From the NCBI RefSeq assembly GCF_014205075.1, contig NZ_JACHMU010000001.1, forward strand, positions 2,108,001-2,172,000: DNA of 64,000 nucleotides, given 5' to 3'. This DNA is from Microbacterium ginsengiterrae. GTDB taxonomy: Bacteria; Actinomycetota; Actinomycetes; Actinomycetales; Microbacteriaceae. Under the pieces are notes generated by a model. It was not told where the DNA came from. It worked only from the letters and a program-made list of their open reading frames with translations, and made no database searches. Position numbers and translations under genes: made by a program. This document shows, one piece after another, positions 25,873 to 34,653 of this stretch (the first letter of the stretch is position 1; the number at the start of each line of letters is the position of its first letter).

Positions 25873-27143
25873 GCGTCGTCCTTTCCGTCTGCGAGTGCCG
25901 CCGCCAGTTCGGCTTCGCCGATGATGTGGCCCATGCGGTCGCGCTTGGTCTCGAGGTACTGGTGGTTGTTCGGGCCGACGCCGACGATCAGCGGGACCTG
26001 CTCGATGATGTCGAGTCCGAGCTCGCGCAGCTGCGCGACCTTGTCGGTGTTGTTCGTCAGCAGACGCACCTTGGAGATCCCGAGGTCGTTGAGGATGCCG
26101 GCTGCCGCGGCGTACTCGCGGGCATCGGCGGGGAGGCCGAGGGCGAGGTTGGCATCGACCGTGTCGAGCCCCTCCTCCTGCAGGCTGTACGCGCGGAGCT
26201 TGTTGATGAGTCCGATGCCGCGTCCCTCGTGACCGCGCATGTAGATGACGACGCCGCCCTCCTGCTCGATGGCGTCCAGGGCCGCGTCCAGCTGCGGGCC
26301 GCACTCGCACTTCAGCGATCCGAACGCCTCACCGGTGAGGCACTCCGAATGCACGCGCACCAGAGCGGTCTCGCCCGGTTCGCCCGAGACGACGGCGATG
26401 TGGTCGGTGCCGGTCACCCGATCTTTGTATGCGAGGAACCGGAAGACGCCGTGGTCGGTGGGGACGGTGGCGTCCGCGCGCAGGCTCACCCGGCGACGGC
26501 CCGCCCGCGAGGACACGACAGGACCGTCGAGCGGATCGATGGTGTTGAGGTGCGCGATGAGCTGCTCGATCGTGATGACGGGCACGCCGTCGCGCTTGCC
26601 GAGCTCCTTGAGCCCGGGGAGGCGCATCATGCTGCCGTCCTCCGCGACCACCTCGGCGATCGCCCCGACGGGACGCAGGCCTGCGAGCTTCATGAGGTCG
26701 ACCGCCGCTTCGGTGTGCCCGCTGCGCTCTCGCACGCCGCCGTCGACGGCGCGCAGGGGGAGGACGTGCCCGGGGCGGATGATGCTCGTCGGCGTCGACT
26801 CCGGGTCGGCGAGGACGTTGAGGGTGCGCGCGCGGTCGGACGCGCTGATGCCGGTGGTGACGCCGACCGCGGCATCCACGCTCACGGTGTACGCCGTCGA
26901 GCGGGCGTCCTCGTTGGCCTCGACCATCGGCGGGAGGTTCAGCGAGTCGGCGAGGTCGGCCGGCATCGGGGCGCAGATGAAGCCGGACGACCACCGCACC
27001 GTCCAGGCGACCCACTCGGGACTTGCGAGTTCCGCGGAGAGGATGACGTCGCCCTCGTTCTCGCGGTTCTCGTCGTCGGCCACGATGACCGGGCGACCGG
27101 CCCGCAGCGACTCGAGTGCTTCTTCGATGGTGGAAAGGCTCAT
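25869..27143 (-). CDS. ribBA: Bifunctional DHBP synthase / GTP cyclohydrolase II
   Basis: 424 residues. Residues about 1-205 are DHBP synthase (VIVADDENRENEGDV with its acidic metal site; RSGHTEAAVDL), and about 210-424 are GTP cyclohydrolase II with the zinc Cys cluster (SECLTGEAFGSLKCECGPQ) and GHEGRGIGLINKLRAY. It supplies both precursors of riboflavin, from ribulose 5-phosphate and GTP. It overlaps ribE by 4 nt upstream and ribH by 4 nt downstream, so the operon is tightly coupled. Confidence 0.97.
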   Translation of the reverse strand: MSLSTIEEALESLRAGRPVIVADDENRENEGDVILSAELASPEWVAWTVRWSSGFICAPMPADLADSLNLPPMVEANEDARSTAYTVSVDAAVGVTTGISASDRARTLNVLADPESTPTSIIRPGHVLPLRAVDGGVRERSGHTEAAVDLMKLAGLRPVGAIAEVVAEDGSMMRLPGLKELGKRDGVPVITIEQLIAHLNTIDPLDGPVVSSRAGRRRVSLRADATVPTDHGVFRFLAYKDRVTGTDHIAVVSGEPGETALVRVHSECLTGEAFGSLKCECGPQLDAALDAIEQEGGVVIYMRGHEGRGIGLINKLRAYSLQEEGLDTVDANLALGLPADAREYAAAAGILNDLGISKVRLLTNNTDKVAQLRELGLDIIEQVPLIVGVGPNNHQYLETKRDRMGHIIGEAELAAALADGKDDA

Positions 27144-27769
27144 CGTGAGCCTCCTTCCGAGACAGCCCGGAACGCCAGGAGGCGCTCGACATGGCGGGCG
27201 AGGATGTCGGTTTCAAGATTGACGCGGTCGCCGACGGCGCGGCTGCCGAGGGTCGTGGCGGCGAGAGTCTCGGGGATGAGGGAGACCTCGAGCCATCCCT
27301 GGTCGGCCGAGGGCTCGCTCACGGCCGAGACGGTGAGGGAGGTTCCGTCGATGGAGATCGACCCCTTGTCGACGACGAGCGGCGCGAGGTCGGCGGGGAT
27401 CGCGATGCGCAGGACAGACCACTGGTCTCCGGGGCGGACCTCGAGGACCTCGCCGACGCCGTCGACGTGACCCTGGACGATGTGACCGCCCAGGCGTGCG
27501 CCGACCGGCATCGCCTTCTCGATGTTCACGCGGGTGCCGACGGATGCCGTCGCCAGTGCCGACACGTCGAGGGTCTGCTTCATCACGTCGGCATCGAAGC
27601 TGTCCGAGGTCGACCCGACGACGGTCAGGCAGACGCCGGAGACGGAGATGGACTCGCCGTGCACGGCATCGCGTGCCGCCTTCGGTGCGCGGACGGTGAG
27701 CCGCCAGCCGTCACCGGATGGTGCGATGGTGGTGATCTCGCCGATCTCCTCGATGATTCCGGTGAACAT
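27140..27769 (-). CDS. ribE: Riboflavin synthase, alpha chain
   Basis: 209 residues from the ATG at 27769. The N-terminus MFTGIIEEIGEI is the family hallmark, and two homologous lumazine-binding domains follow (repeated SVSGVCLTV / SIDGTSLTV segments). It dismutates two lumazines to riboflavin and the pyrimidine. The start overlaps the ribD stop by one base (TGATG), and an upstream TTG is not needed. 4-nt overlap with ribBA. Confidence 0.97.
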   Translation of the reverse strand: MFTGIIEEIGEITTIAPSGDGWRLTVRAPKAARDAVHGESISVSGVCLTVVGSTSDSFDADVMKQTLDVSALATASVGTRVNIEKAMPVGARLGGHIVQGHVDGVGEVLEVRPGDQWSVLRIAIPADLAPLVVDKGSISIDGTSLTVSAVSEPSADQGWLEVSLIPETLAATTLGSRAVGDRVNLETDILARHVERLLAFRAVSEGGSR

Positions 27770-28809
27770 CAACGGACTCCTTCACTGTGCGGTTCGGATG
27801 CGGTCGGGTGCGCGACCGCGAGCAGATCCGGGCCGAGCGGGATCCACTCGTCGATGACGAGGCGGCGTGCGGCGTCGATCGACGGCACACCGATGTCGGT
27901 GATGGCCAGGCGCGGCCCACCCAGCAGGACGGGCGCGACGTACGCGAGCACCCGATCGGCGAGCCCTGCGGCGATGAATGCACTGGCGAGCGTCGGCCCG
28001 CCCTCGACGAAGACCGTCTGGATGCCGCGGGCCTGCATGTCCGCGAGGACGGCCATGAGATCACGGGTGTCATAGAAGAGCGGCTCATGCGGATGGCGGC
28101 GGACGGCGGCCCCTGTCGGGGTCGCGCGTGCACCGATGACGACGGGGACGGGCTGGTGCGCATGCAGCGCGTCTCCGTCGCGGGCGGTGAGAGAGGGGTC
28201 GTCGGCGAGGACCGTGCCCGTTCCGACGACGATCGCGTCGGCTGCCGCGCGTCGACGGTGGACGTCCGCGCGCGCATCGGCCCCGGTGATCCACTGGCTG
28301 GACCCGTCGGCGGCTGCCGCGCGCCCGTCCAGGCTCTGCGCCCACTTGACGGTGACATGCGGGCGGCCGAGTCGCTGCGCGCTCAGCCAGTCCGCGATGA
28401 GTTCATGCGCGGCATCCGCGCGCTCGCCCGCGTCGACCTGGACGCCGGCGGCGCGAAGACGCGCTGCTCCGCCGCCGGACACCTCTCCCGGGTCGTCGAG
28501 CGCGTACACGACGCGGGAGATGCCCGCCTCGATGAGAGCGAGAGCGCAGGGGCCCGTGCGGCCAGTGTGGTTGCAGGGCTCCAGTGTGACGACGGCGGTG
28601 GCGCCCCGCGCGGCTCCTGGCGCCAGCGCGGACAGCGCGGCGACCTCGGCATGCGGGGTGCCTGCGCCCTGATGCCAGCCCTCGGCGATGATGTCTCCGG
28701 CAGGGGAGAGGATGACGGCGCCCACCTGCGGGTTCACGCCACGGGGGCCGCGAACGGCGAGCTCGAGCGCGCGATCCATCGCGCGGCGCTCCGCCTCGGT
28801 CACTGCCAT
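27769..28809 (-). CDS. ribD: Bifunctional pyrimidine deaminase / reductase
   Basis: 346 residues. The deaminase domain has the zinc motifs HAEVAAL and EPCNHTGRTGPC; the reductase domain starts near residue 150 (VTVKWAQSLDGRAA) and carries TGADARADVHRRRAAADAI and FVEGGPTLASAF. First large gene of the operon. AAGGA lies 6 nt before its ATG, inside a 20-codon leader ORF whose stop is 10 nt into ribD. Expression is expected to depend on the FMN riboswitch just upstream. Confidence 0.96.
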   Translation of the reverse strand: MAVTEAERRAMDRALELAVRGPRGVNPQVGAVILSPAGDIIAEGWHQGAGTPHAEVAALSALAPGAARGATAVVTLEPCNHTGRTGPCALALIEAGISRVVYALDDPGEVSGGGAARLRAAGVQVDAGERADAAHELIADWLSAQRLGRPHVTVKWAQSLDGRAAAADGSSQWITGADARADVHRRRAAADAIVVGTGTVLADDPSLTARDGDALHAHQPVPVVIGARATPTGAAVRRHPHEPLFYDTRDLMAVLADMQARGIQTVFVEGGPTLASAFIAAGLADRVLAYVAPVLLGGPRLAITDIGVPSIDAARRLVIDEWIPLGPDLLAVAHPTASEPHSEGVR

Positions 28810-28862
28810 CCGTCGTCCTTCGTCCAGGCTCCGGGGATGGCAGACGGCGCGTTGACGCGCAT
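28800..28862 (-). CDS. 20-residue leader peptide between riboswitch and ribD
   Basis: ATG at 28862, 20 codons (MRVNAPSAIPGAWTKDDGWQ), TGA at 28800-28802, overlapping ribD by 10 nt out of frame. GGGAGG (28870-28875) stands 7 nt upstream, a good ribosome-binding site lying inside the 3' part of the riboswitch. The peptide has no recognisable motif. Its probable role is coupling: ribosomes admitted by the switch would reach the ribD start. It could also be chance, as ribD has its own weaker Shine-Dalgarno sequence. Confidence 0.5.
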   Translation of the reverse strand: MRVNAPSAIPGAWTKDDGWQ

Positions 28863-29003
28863 CGTGCTGCCTCCCTTCCGGACTAGCGAGATCTCTCTCG
28901 CATCACCGTCGGTCCCGGAATTCCACCGGATCGGCATCGCGGTTTCCCTCGACGCTCGCGGACTGTCACCGCCGGTTCGGATTCTCACCGACCCCGGAGC
29001 ACG
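28863..29003 (-). promoter_or_regulatory. FMN riboswitch (RFN element)
   Basis: On the minus strand the conserved RFN blocks occur in order: GGGGTCGGTGAGAATCCG, AACCGGCGGTGACAGTCCGC, the variable arm, GGTGGAATTCCGG, ACCGACGGTGA and AGTCCGGAAGGGAGG. Helix P1 is CGTGCT (28998-29003) with AGCACG (28863-28868), closing directly against the ATG of the leader ORF at 28862. FMN binding should stabilise P1 and hide the Shine-Dalgarno sequence GGGAGG, so control looks translational. No terminator stem with a U-tract is visible between the element and ribD. Confidence 0.95.
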
Positions 29004-29055
29004 TTTGATGCTCAGTGTACTCAACGCATGCGCGCGCATTTCATTCCGTGTCGGG

Positions 29056-29081
29056 CACAGGGAGCGGGAGTGCTCCCTGTG
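29056..29081 (-). terminator. Hairpin after the Fpg/Nei gene
   Basis: CACAGGGAGC-GGGAGT-GCTCCCTGTG, 10-bp perfect arms, begins 4 bp beyond the glycosylase stop and lies before the riboswitch. No clear U-tract follows. Confidence 0.55.
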
Positions 29082-29085
29082 GTGG

Positions 29086-29949
29086 TCACTTCAGCAGGCG
29101 GGAGAGGCGGCGGTCGGCGAGCGTCTTGCCCCCCGTCTGACACGTGGGGCAGTACTCCAGGGAGCGGTCGGCGAAGAACACGCTGCGGATGGTGTCGCCG
29201 CAGACCGGGCAGGCCTCTCCTCGGCGGGCGTGGACGCGGAATCCGGAGCGCTTGGCGTCTTTGAGGTCGATGGGCGGCTTTCCGGATGCCGCGGCCACGG
29301 CATCCGTGAGGATCATGCGCATGGCGTCGAACAGACGGTCGACGTCGTCGTCGTCGAGGTTCGCGGCGGTCGCGTACGGCGACATCTTCGCCGCGTGCAG
29401 GATCTCGTCGCTGTACGCGTTGCCGATGCCGGCGATGACGGACTGGTCCCGCAGGAGCCCCTTGATCTGCGTGCGGCGCCCCGCGAGCAGCCCGGCGAGC
29501 GTGTCGCGGGTGAACTCGGGCTCGAGCGGCTCCGGGCCGAGCCGGGCGATGCCAGGCACCTCTTGCGGGTCGCGCACGACGTAGACCGCCAGCGATTTCT
29601 TCGTGCCGGCCTCGGTGAGATCGAAGCCGCTGTCGTCGTCGAGCGCCACGCGAAGGGCGATGGGGGACTTGCCCGGCCGGATCAGCGTCGTCGGCAGCAG
29701 GTCGTACCAGCGCAACCATCCAGCCTTGGCGAGATGGAAGACGAGGTGGAGGTCGTCACCGCAGCTGAGCACGATGAACTTGCCCTGCCGTGATGCCCGG
29801 GTGATCGTCGCCCCGTGCAACGCGGTGTTCGGCGGGTCGTACGTCTTCAGCGCCGCGATCTCGCCGACGTTCGTCCGCGTGATCGCATGCCCGACGGCGC
29901 GCTCGCCGAGGAAGTCGACGAGCCCCTGTACCTCCGGCATCTCGGGCAT
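29086..29949 (-). CDS. Formamidopyrimidine-DNA glycosylase family protein (Fpg/Nei)
   Basis: 287 residues. After Met removal the catalytic Pro2-Glu3 are exposed (MPEMPEVQGL, compare MPELPEVE), Lys follows in the beta-hairpin region (GKFIVL), the H2TH segment contains IAGIGNAYSDEILHAA, and a C-terminal zinc finger is intact (CPVCGD...YCPTC). It excises oxidised bases and nicks the abasic site. The exact lesion preference (Fpg or Nei) is not settled. A CAGGAT box stands exactly 6 nt before the ATG. Confidence 0.9.
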   Translation of the reverse strand: MPEMPEVQGLVDFLGERAVGHAITRTNVGEIAALKTYDPPNTALHGATITRASRQGKFIVLSCGDDLHLVFHLAKAGWLRWYDLLPTTLIRPGKSPIALRVALDDDSGFDLTEAGTKKSLAVYVVRDPQEVPGIARLGPEPLEPEFTRDTLAGLLAGRRTQIKGLLRDQSVIAGIGNAYSDEILHAAKMSPYATAANLDDDDVDRLFDAMRMILTDAVAAASGKPPIDLKDAKRSGFRVHARRGEACPVCGDTIRSVFFADRSLEYCPTCQTGGKTLADRRLSRLLK

Positions 29950-29991
29950 GCGCCCATCCTGCCATCTGCCGCCGACATCGGGGAGGGTGGG

Positions 29992-30561
29992 TCAGCCGAG
30001 GTCGATCGGCCAGGCCACCGGTGCGCGTTCGTCGGAGGCCAGGAGTCCGCCCATCCAGCCGTCGTATCGGCCGTGCGCGTGTGTGAGGCCCTGCCTCGCC
30101 AGCCCTTCGTACCGGAATCCGAGTGCGCGTGCCGTGCGAGCGGAGGGGATGTTCCCGACCACTGCACGCCAGGTGATGCGGGCGAGCTCCAGCTCCGCGA
30201 ACGCCCAGTCGATGGCGGCACGCGCAGCTTCGACCGTGAACCCGCGGCCGCGCGTGCCCGCTGTCGCCCAATAGCCGATCTCCGCGACACCGCCGTGCGG
30301 GTGCGGAGTGATGCGGTGCAGACCGACGACGCCGACCAGAACGTCGTCGCGGAAGACGCCCCAGACGGTCTCGCTGCCTTCGTCCCACCATTTCGCGGTG
30401 AGCTCGACGAAGCCCTCGGCGTCCTCACGCGAGTACGGGCTCGGCACCGTGGTCCAGCGGGGGATCTCGGGATCCTGGCATGCGGTGGTGATGGCATCCA
30501 CGTCCTCGGCGCCGATGGCGCGGAGGACGAGACGTTCGGTGCGCAGGACGACGGGTTCCAT
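29992..30561 (-). CDS. GNAT-family N-acetyltransferase (RimJ/RimL-like)
   Basis: 189 residues. Opens LRTERLVLRAIGAEDVDAI, the standard RimJ/RimL-type start, with the acetyl-CoA loop around GYWATAGTRGRGFTVEAA and a VVGNIPSARTARALGFRYEG segment near the end. The acceptor could be a protein N-terminus, amino acid or small molecule. It is divergent from mfd, sharing an 83-bp promoter region in which both genes have a TANNNT box exactly 6 nt from the start. Confidence 0.88.
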   Translation of the reverse strand: MEPVVLRTERLVLRAIGAEDVDAITTACQDPEIPRWTTVPSPYSREDAEGFVELTAKWWDEGSETVWGVFRDDVLVGVVGLHRITPHPHGGVAEIGYWATAGTRGRGFTVEAARAAIDWAFAELELARITWRAVVGNIPSARTARALGFRYEGLARQGLTHAHGRYDGWMGGLLASDERAPVAWPIDLG

Positions 30562-30567
30562 GCGCCA

Positions 30568-30573
30568 AGGCTA
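30568..30573 (-). promoter_or_regulatory. Leaderless-type -10 box of the GNAT gene
   Basis: Minus-strand TAGCCT, then TGGCGC (6 nt), then the ATG at 30561. Confidence 0.5.
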
Positions 30574-30632
30574 CTGAGGTGCGCGGGGAGCGAACGCCTC
30601 CATGACGCTGCCGCGGTGTCGGAGGTCGCGTC

Positions 30633-30638
30633 TAAGCT
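30633..30638 (+). promoter_or_regulatory. Leaderless-type -10 box of mfd
   Basis: TAAGCT, then TGACGG (6 nt), then the GTG at 30645; no Shine-Dalgarno sequence. Confidence 0.5.
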
Positions 30639-30644
30639 TGACGG

Positions 30645-33600
30645 GTGACTGTTCCGGGGATTCTGCGTGCCTTGGAAGAGGCGACTCTGTTCCGTGACGC
30701 CCTGACCTGGGCGCAGACCGACGGCGACATCGGTCTCGTCGACGGACTCGACGCGCCGACGATCGCCGGGCTCCTCGCCCAGCGCGCGCGGCAGGGGCAT
30801 CCGGCATCCGCGCTGGTGATCGCACCGACAGGCCGCCGCGCCGAGTCGCTGGCCCTCGCCCTCGGGTCGCTCGTCCCCGATGCGGAGATCCTCAGCTTCC
30901 CCGCCTGGGAGACCCTCCCGCACGAACGGCTGAGCCCGAGCGCCGACACCGTCGGTCGCCGACTGGACACGCTGCGGCGCATCACCACGTGGTCCGGCGA
31001 GCACCCGCTCATCGTCGTGGCGTCGGTCCGCGCAGCGCTGCAGCCGATCGCCTCCAACCTCGCCGACACCGCTCCCTTGTCGCTCGCGATCGGCGCGCGG
31101 GGGCTCGAGCTCGACGACGCTGTCGAGCAGCTCGTCGAACGCGCGTACACCCGCGTGGACATGGTCTCCCGCCGTGGCGAGTTCGCCCTGCGCGGCGGCA
31201 TCCTCGACGTCTTCCCGCCGACGAGCGAGCATCCGTACCGCGTCGAGTTCTTCGGCGATGAGATCGACCAGATCCGCGCATTCTCCGTCGCCGATCAGCG
31301 CTCGCTCCCCGGCGACGTCGACCTCGTCGAACTCCCCGCGACGCGAGAGCTGCTGCTGACGGCGGACGTGCGCGACAAGGCGCGGTCGCTCATCTCCGGC
31401 TTCCCTGCCATCGCCGGCATGCTCGAGAAGATGTCCGAGGGCATCCCCGTGGAGGGGATGGAATCGCTGCTCCCCGCCGTGGCCGGTCCGCTCCGGTCGC
31501 TCGCGGAGTACTTCGCTCCCGGTACGGCCGTCGCCCTGGTCGACCCCGAGCGTGCGAGCGCGCGTGCGCAGAGTCTCGGCGAGACCAACCGCGAGTTCCT
31601 CGAGGCCGCATGGAGCGCCGCGACCTCCGGCGCGTCCGCGCCCATCGATCTCGGCGCAGGCGACTTCCTCAGCGTCGCGCGCCTACGCGAGATCGTCCGA
31701 GACCGCGGAGGGGTCTGGTGGCGGTTCAGTCCGTTCGCGACCGACGACACGGATGCCGCGAACATCGACGCGTCGATCATCCCGTCCTTCCACGGCAACG
31801 TCGACGGCGCCATCGAGTTCGTCGGGGCCAAGCTCGCCGACTCCTGGCGCGTCGTGGTCGTCGCATCCGGCCCCGGGCTCGTCGACAGGGCCAGGGACGT
31901 CCTCTCCGACCGGGGTCTGGCCGCCCGAGCGGTCGAGACCCTCCCGGATGCGCCCGACGCCGGCGTCGCCTCGCTCGTGGTCGGCTCGCTGGAGTCCGGG
32001 TTCCAGGTGCCGGAGGTGAAGCTCGCCGTCCTCACGGACAACGAGTTCTACGGCCGCACGATCGGCGGGGACCAGCGCGTCGTCAAGAAGCTCGCCTCAC
32101 GCAGGCGCAACGTCGTCGACCCGCTGCAGTTGAAGAACGGCGACTTCGTCGTCCACGCCACGCACGGTATCGCGAAGTTCGTCGAGATGACACAGCGCGA
32201 GGTCTCCACGGGTGGACGCAACGCGACGAAGACGACGCGCGACTATCTCGTGCTCGAATACGCGCCCTCCAAGCGCGGATACCCGGGCGACAAGCTCTAC
32301 GTGCCGACGGATCAGCTGGATCTGCTGTCGAAGTACGTCGGCGGCGAGGCGCCGACGCTGTCGAAGATGGGCGGCAGCGACTGGTCGGCGGCCAAGAACA
32401 AGGCGCGCAAGGCCGTCCGTGACATCGCCGTCGAGCTCGTGAAGCTCTATTCGGCTCGCGTGTCCGCGAAGGGGCACGCCTTCGCCCCGGACACCCCGTG
32501 GCAGCGCGAGCTCGAAGAGGCTTTCCCGTTCGCGGAGACGCAGGACCAGCTCCAGACGATCGACGAGATCAAGGCCGACATGGAGCGGCCGATCCCGATG
32601 GACCGGCTGCTGTCCGGCGATGTCGGCTTCGGTAAGACCGAGGTGGCCGTCCGCGCCGCGTTCAAGGCCATCCAGGACGGCAAGCAGGTCGCGATGCTCG
32701 TGCCGACGACTCTGCTCGTCAAACAGCACATGGAGACCTTCACCGAGCGCTTCGCCGGCTTCCCGGTGAAGGTCAGGGCGCTGTCGCGGTTCCAGACCGA
32801 CAAGGATGCGCGTCTCACCCTCGACGGGCTGCTCGACGGCTCGGTCGACATGGTGATCGGCACGCACCGCATCCTCACCGAACAGGTCATGTTCAAGGAC
32901 CTCGGGCTGCTCATCATCGATGAGGAGCAGCGCTTCGGCGTCGAGCACAAGGACAAGCTGAAGAAGCTCAAGACCAACGTCGACATCCTCGCCATGAGCG
33001 CGACCCCGATCCCGCGGACGCTCGAGATGGCCGTCACCGGCATCCGCGAGATGTCCACGCTCGCGACGCCCCCAGAGGACCGGCATCCGATCCTTTCCTT
33101 CGTCGGCCCGCGCAGCGACAAGCAGATCGCTGCGGCCATCCGTCGGGAGATTCTCCGCGAGGGTCAGGTGTTCTTCGTGCACAACCGCGTGCAGTCCATC
33201 CAGCGGGTGGCGACCGAACTCGCCGAACTCGTCCCGGAGGCCCGCATCGCCGTCGCGCACGGGCGGATGGGCGAGCACCAGCTGGAGCAGGTCGTCGACG
33301 ACTTCTGGGAGCGCAAGTACGACGTGCTCGTGTCGACGACGATCGTCGAGACGGGTCTCGACATCTCCAACGCCAACACGATCATCATCGACAAGGCCGA
33401 CAAGTACGGTCTCAGCCAGTTGCACCAGCTGCGCGGTCGTGTCGGCCGTGGGCGCGAGCGTGCGTACGCGTACTTCCTCTACGACGACTCCAAGCCGCTG
33501 TCCGAGACCGCAGCGGACCGGCTGCAGACGATCGCGATCAACAACGATCTCGGATCCGGCATGCAGGTGGCGCTGAAGGACCTCGAACTGCGCGGGGCGG

Positions 33601-34181
33601 GCAACATGCTCGGGGCGGAGCAGGCCGGTCACATCGCCGGCGTCGGGTTCGACCTCTACCTGCGGATGATCGGTGAAGCCGTGGCGAACTTCCGCGGCGA
33701 GGACACCACCGGCGACATCGAGCTGCGCATGGAGATCCCCGTCGACGCACGCATCCCCGAGACCTACATCGACAGCGAGAGGCTGCGTCTGGAGGCGTAC
33801 CAGAAGCTCTCCGCGGCGGCCGCCCCCAGCGCGAAGGACGACGCGATCGACCTCGTCCTCGAGGAGCTCACCGACCGCTACGGCACGCCGCCGGAAGAGG
33901 TCGAGGGCCTCGTCGACGTCGCTCGCCTGCGTCGCCGTGCCGCACGCGCCGGGCTCACCGACGTCGTCGTCATGGGGTCGAACCTGCGCGTGGCACCGGC
34001 CCGCCTCGAGGACTCCATGAAGGTGCGGCTCCAGCGGTTGTACCCGAAGGCGAAGTTCGTCGCCGGGGGAGAGGCGCTGCTCGTGCCGTTGCCGGACGAT
34101 GTCGAGATCCTCGGCTGGGTGTCCCAGTTGCTCACGGCGCTGTTCCCCGAGCCGGCGAAGGCCGCTGCGGAGGGCGCCTGA
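30645..34181 (+). CDS. mfd: Transcription-repair coupling factor
   Basis: 1178 residues, full length. UvrB-like N-terminal domains, the RNA polymerase-interacting domain (about residues 490-570, GDFVVHATHGIAKFVEM), then the SF2 translocase with Walker A GDVGFGKTE, the DEEQ box (IIDEEQRFGVEHKD), motif III SATPIPRTLEMA and motif VI QLRGRVGRGRERAYAY, and a C-terminal TRCF domain. Mfd removes RNA polymerase stalled at lesions and recruits UvrA. The GTG start at 30645 is supported by the TAAGCT box. Ordinary housekeeping gene without neighbours in its transcription unit. Confidence 0.97.
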   Translation: MTVPGILRALEEATLFRDALTWAQTDGDIGLVDGLDAPTIAGLLAQRARQGHPASALVIAPTGRRAESLALALGSLVPDAEILSFPAWETLPHERLSPSADTVGRRLDTLRRITTWSGEHPLIVVASVRAALQPIASNLADTAPLSLAIGARGLELDDAVEQLVERAYTRVDMVSRRGEFALRGGILDVFPPTSEHPYRVEFFGDEIDQIRAFSVADQRSLPGDVDLVELPATRELLLTADVRDKARSLISGFPAIAGMLEKMSEGIPVEGMESLLPAVAGPLRSLAEYFAPGTAVALVDPERASARAQSLGETNREFLEAAWSAATSGASAPIDLGAGDFLSVARLREIVRDRGGVWWRFSPFATDDTDAANIDASIIPSFHGNVDGAIEFVGAKLADSWRVVVVASGPGLVDRARDVLSDRGLAARAVETLPDAPDAGVASLVVGSLESGFQVPEVKLAVLTDNEFYGRTIGGDQRVVKKLASRRRNVVDPLQLKNGDFVVHATHGIAKFVEMTQREVSTGGRNATKTTRDYLVLEYAPSKRGYPGDKLYVPTDQLDLLSKYVGGEAPTLSKMGGSDWSAAKNKARKAVRDIAVELVKLYSARVSAKGHAFAPDTPWQRELEEAFPFAETQDQLQTIDEIKADMERPIPMDRLLSGDVGFGKTEVAVRAAFKAIQDGKQVAMLVPTTLLVKQHMETFTERFAGFPVKVRALSRFQTDKDARLTLDGLLDGSVDMVIGTHRILTEQVMFKDLGLLIIDEEQRFGVEHKDKLKKLKTNVDILAMSATPIPRTLEMAVTGIREMSTLATPPEDRHPILSFVGPRSDKQIAAAIRREILREGQVFFVHNRVQSIQRVATELAELVPEARIAVAHGRMGEHQLEQVVDDFWERKYDVLVSTTIVETGLDISNANTIIIDKADKYGLSQLHQLRGRVGRGRERAYAYFLYDDSKPLSETAADRLQTIAINNDLGSGMQVALKDLELRGAGNMLGAEQAGHIAGVGFDLYLRMIGEAVANFRGEDTTGDIELRMEIPVDARIPETYIDSERLRLEAYQKLSAAAAPSAKDDAIDLVLEELTDRYGTPPEEVEGLVDVARLRRRAARAGLTDVVVMGSNLRVAPARLEDSMKVRLQRLYPKAKFVAGGEALLVPLPDDVEILGWVSQLLTALFPEPAKAAAEGA

Positions 34182-34189
34182 GCGCGCAC

Positions 34190-34208
34190 TGACCGTCGCC
34201 GACGGTCA
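34190..34208. terminator. Hairpin between mfd and the MerR gene
   Basis: TGACCGTC-GCC-GACGGTCA, perfect 8-bp arms, between two convergent genes; the distal arm includes the MerR stop codon. Suitable as a two-way stop, though without a T-tract. Confidence 0.45.
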
Positions 34209-34589
34209 CACCGAGACGGTCTCGCGCTGTTCGATCTCCTGATTGGTGCGCTGCAGATAGCGGCGGATGGTGTCGCGGCTCCTCGTCATGCAGTCGATGC
34301 GCTCATCGAGCCCGTCGAGTTCCGCGCTGAGGAGCTCGGCGACCTCTCTGGGGCAGGTCTCATCCGCGCGTGCGGCGGCGTCCTCCGCGTCGACGAGCAC
34401 CTTCACCAGGCGGGTGGGGATGCCGGCCTGGACGAGGCCTGCCACCCGGCGCAGGCGGTCGACATCCGCATCCCGATAGGTGCGATAGCCGTTGTCGCTG
34501 CGCGCGGACGTCAACAGACCCTGCTGCTCGTAATACCGGATCAACCGCGGTGAGACACCGACGACGGCCGCGAGTTCGCCGATCTTCAT
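34206..34589 (-). CDS. MerR-family transcriptional regulator
   Basis: 127 residues from the ATG at 34589, which has AGGAGG 4 nt upstream; an earlier in-frame start would run through the operator. N-terminal winged HTH (MKIGELAAVVGVSPRLIRYY, then NGYRTYRDADVDRLRRV), a dimerisation helix and a C-terminal helical region with one Cys (DETCPREV). There is no large drug-binding domain. It is divergent from an MFS efflux gene across a perfect 26-bp palindrome, so it most likely controls that transporter. Confidence 0.88.
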   Translation of the reverse strand: MKIGELAAVVGVSPRLIRYYEQQGLLTSARSDNGYRTYRDADVDRLRRVAGLVQAGIPTRLVKVLVDAEDAAARADETCPREVAELLSAELDGLDERIDCMTRSRDTIRRYLQRTNQEIEQRETVSV

Positions 34590-34613
34590 GAGGCCTCCTG
34601 AGAGCGAAATCGA

Positions 34614-34639
34614 CGTTGACATTGACATCAATGTCAACG
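34614..34639. promoter_or_regulatory. 26-bp perfect palindrome, MerR/MFS operator
   Basis: Arms CGTTGACATTGA and TCAATGTCAACG, 12 bp each, with a CA centre. Each arm contains TTGACA, one facing each gene. Toward the MFS gene, TTGACA (34616-34621) is 20 bp from TACCGT (34642-34647), the stretched spacing at which MerR-type activators act. Perfect symmetry over 26 bp is direct evidence of a dimer site. Confidence 0.75.
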
Positions 34640-34641
34640 TT

Positions 34642-34647
34642 TACCGT
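34642..34647 (+). promoter_or_regulatory. Leaderless-type -10 box of the MFS gene
   Basis: TACCGT, then GTCATC (6 nt), then the ATG at 34654. Confidence 0.5.
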
Positions 34648-34653
34648 GTCATC

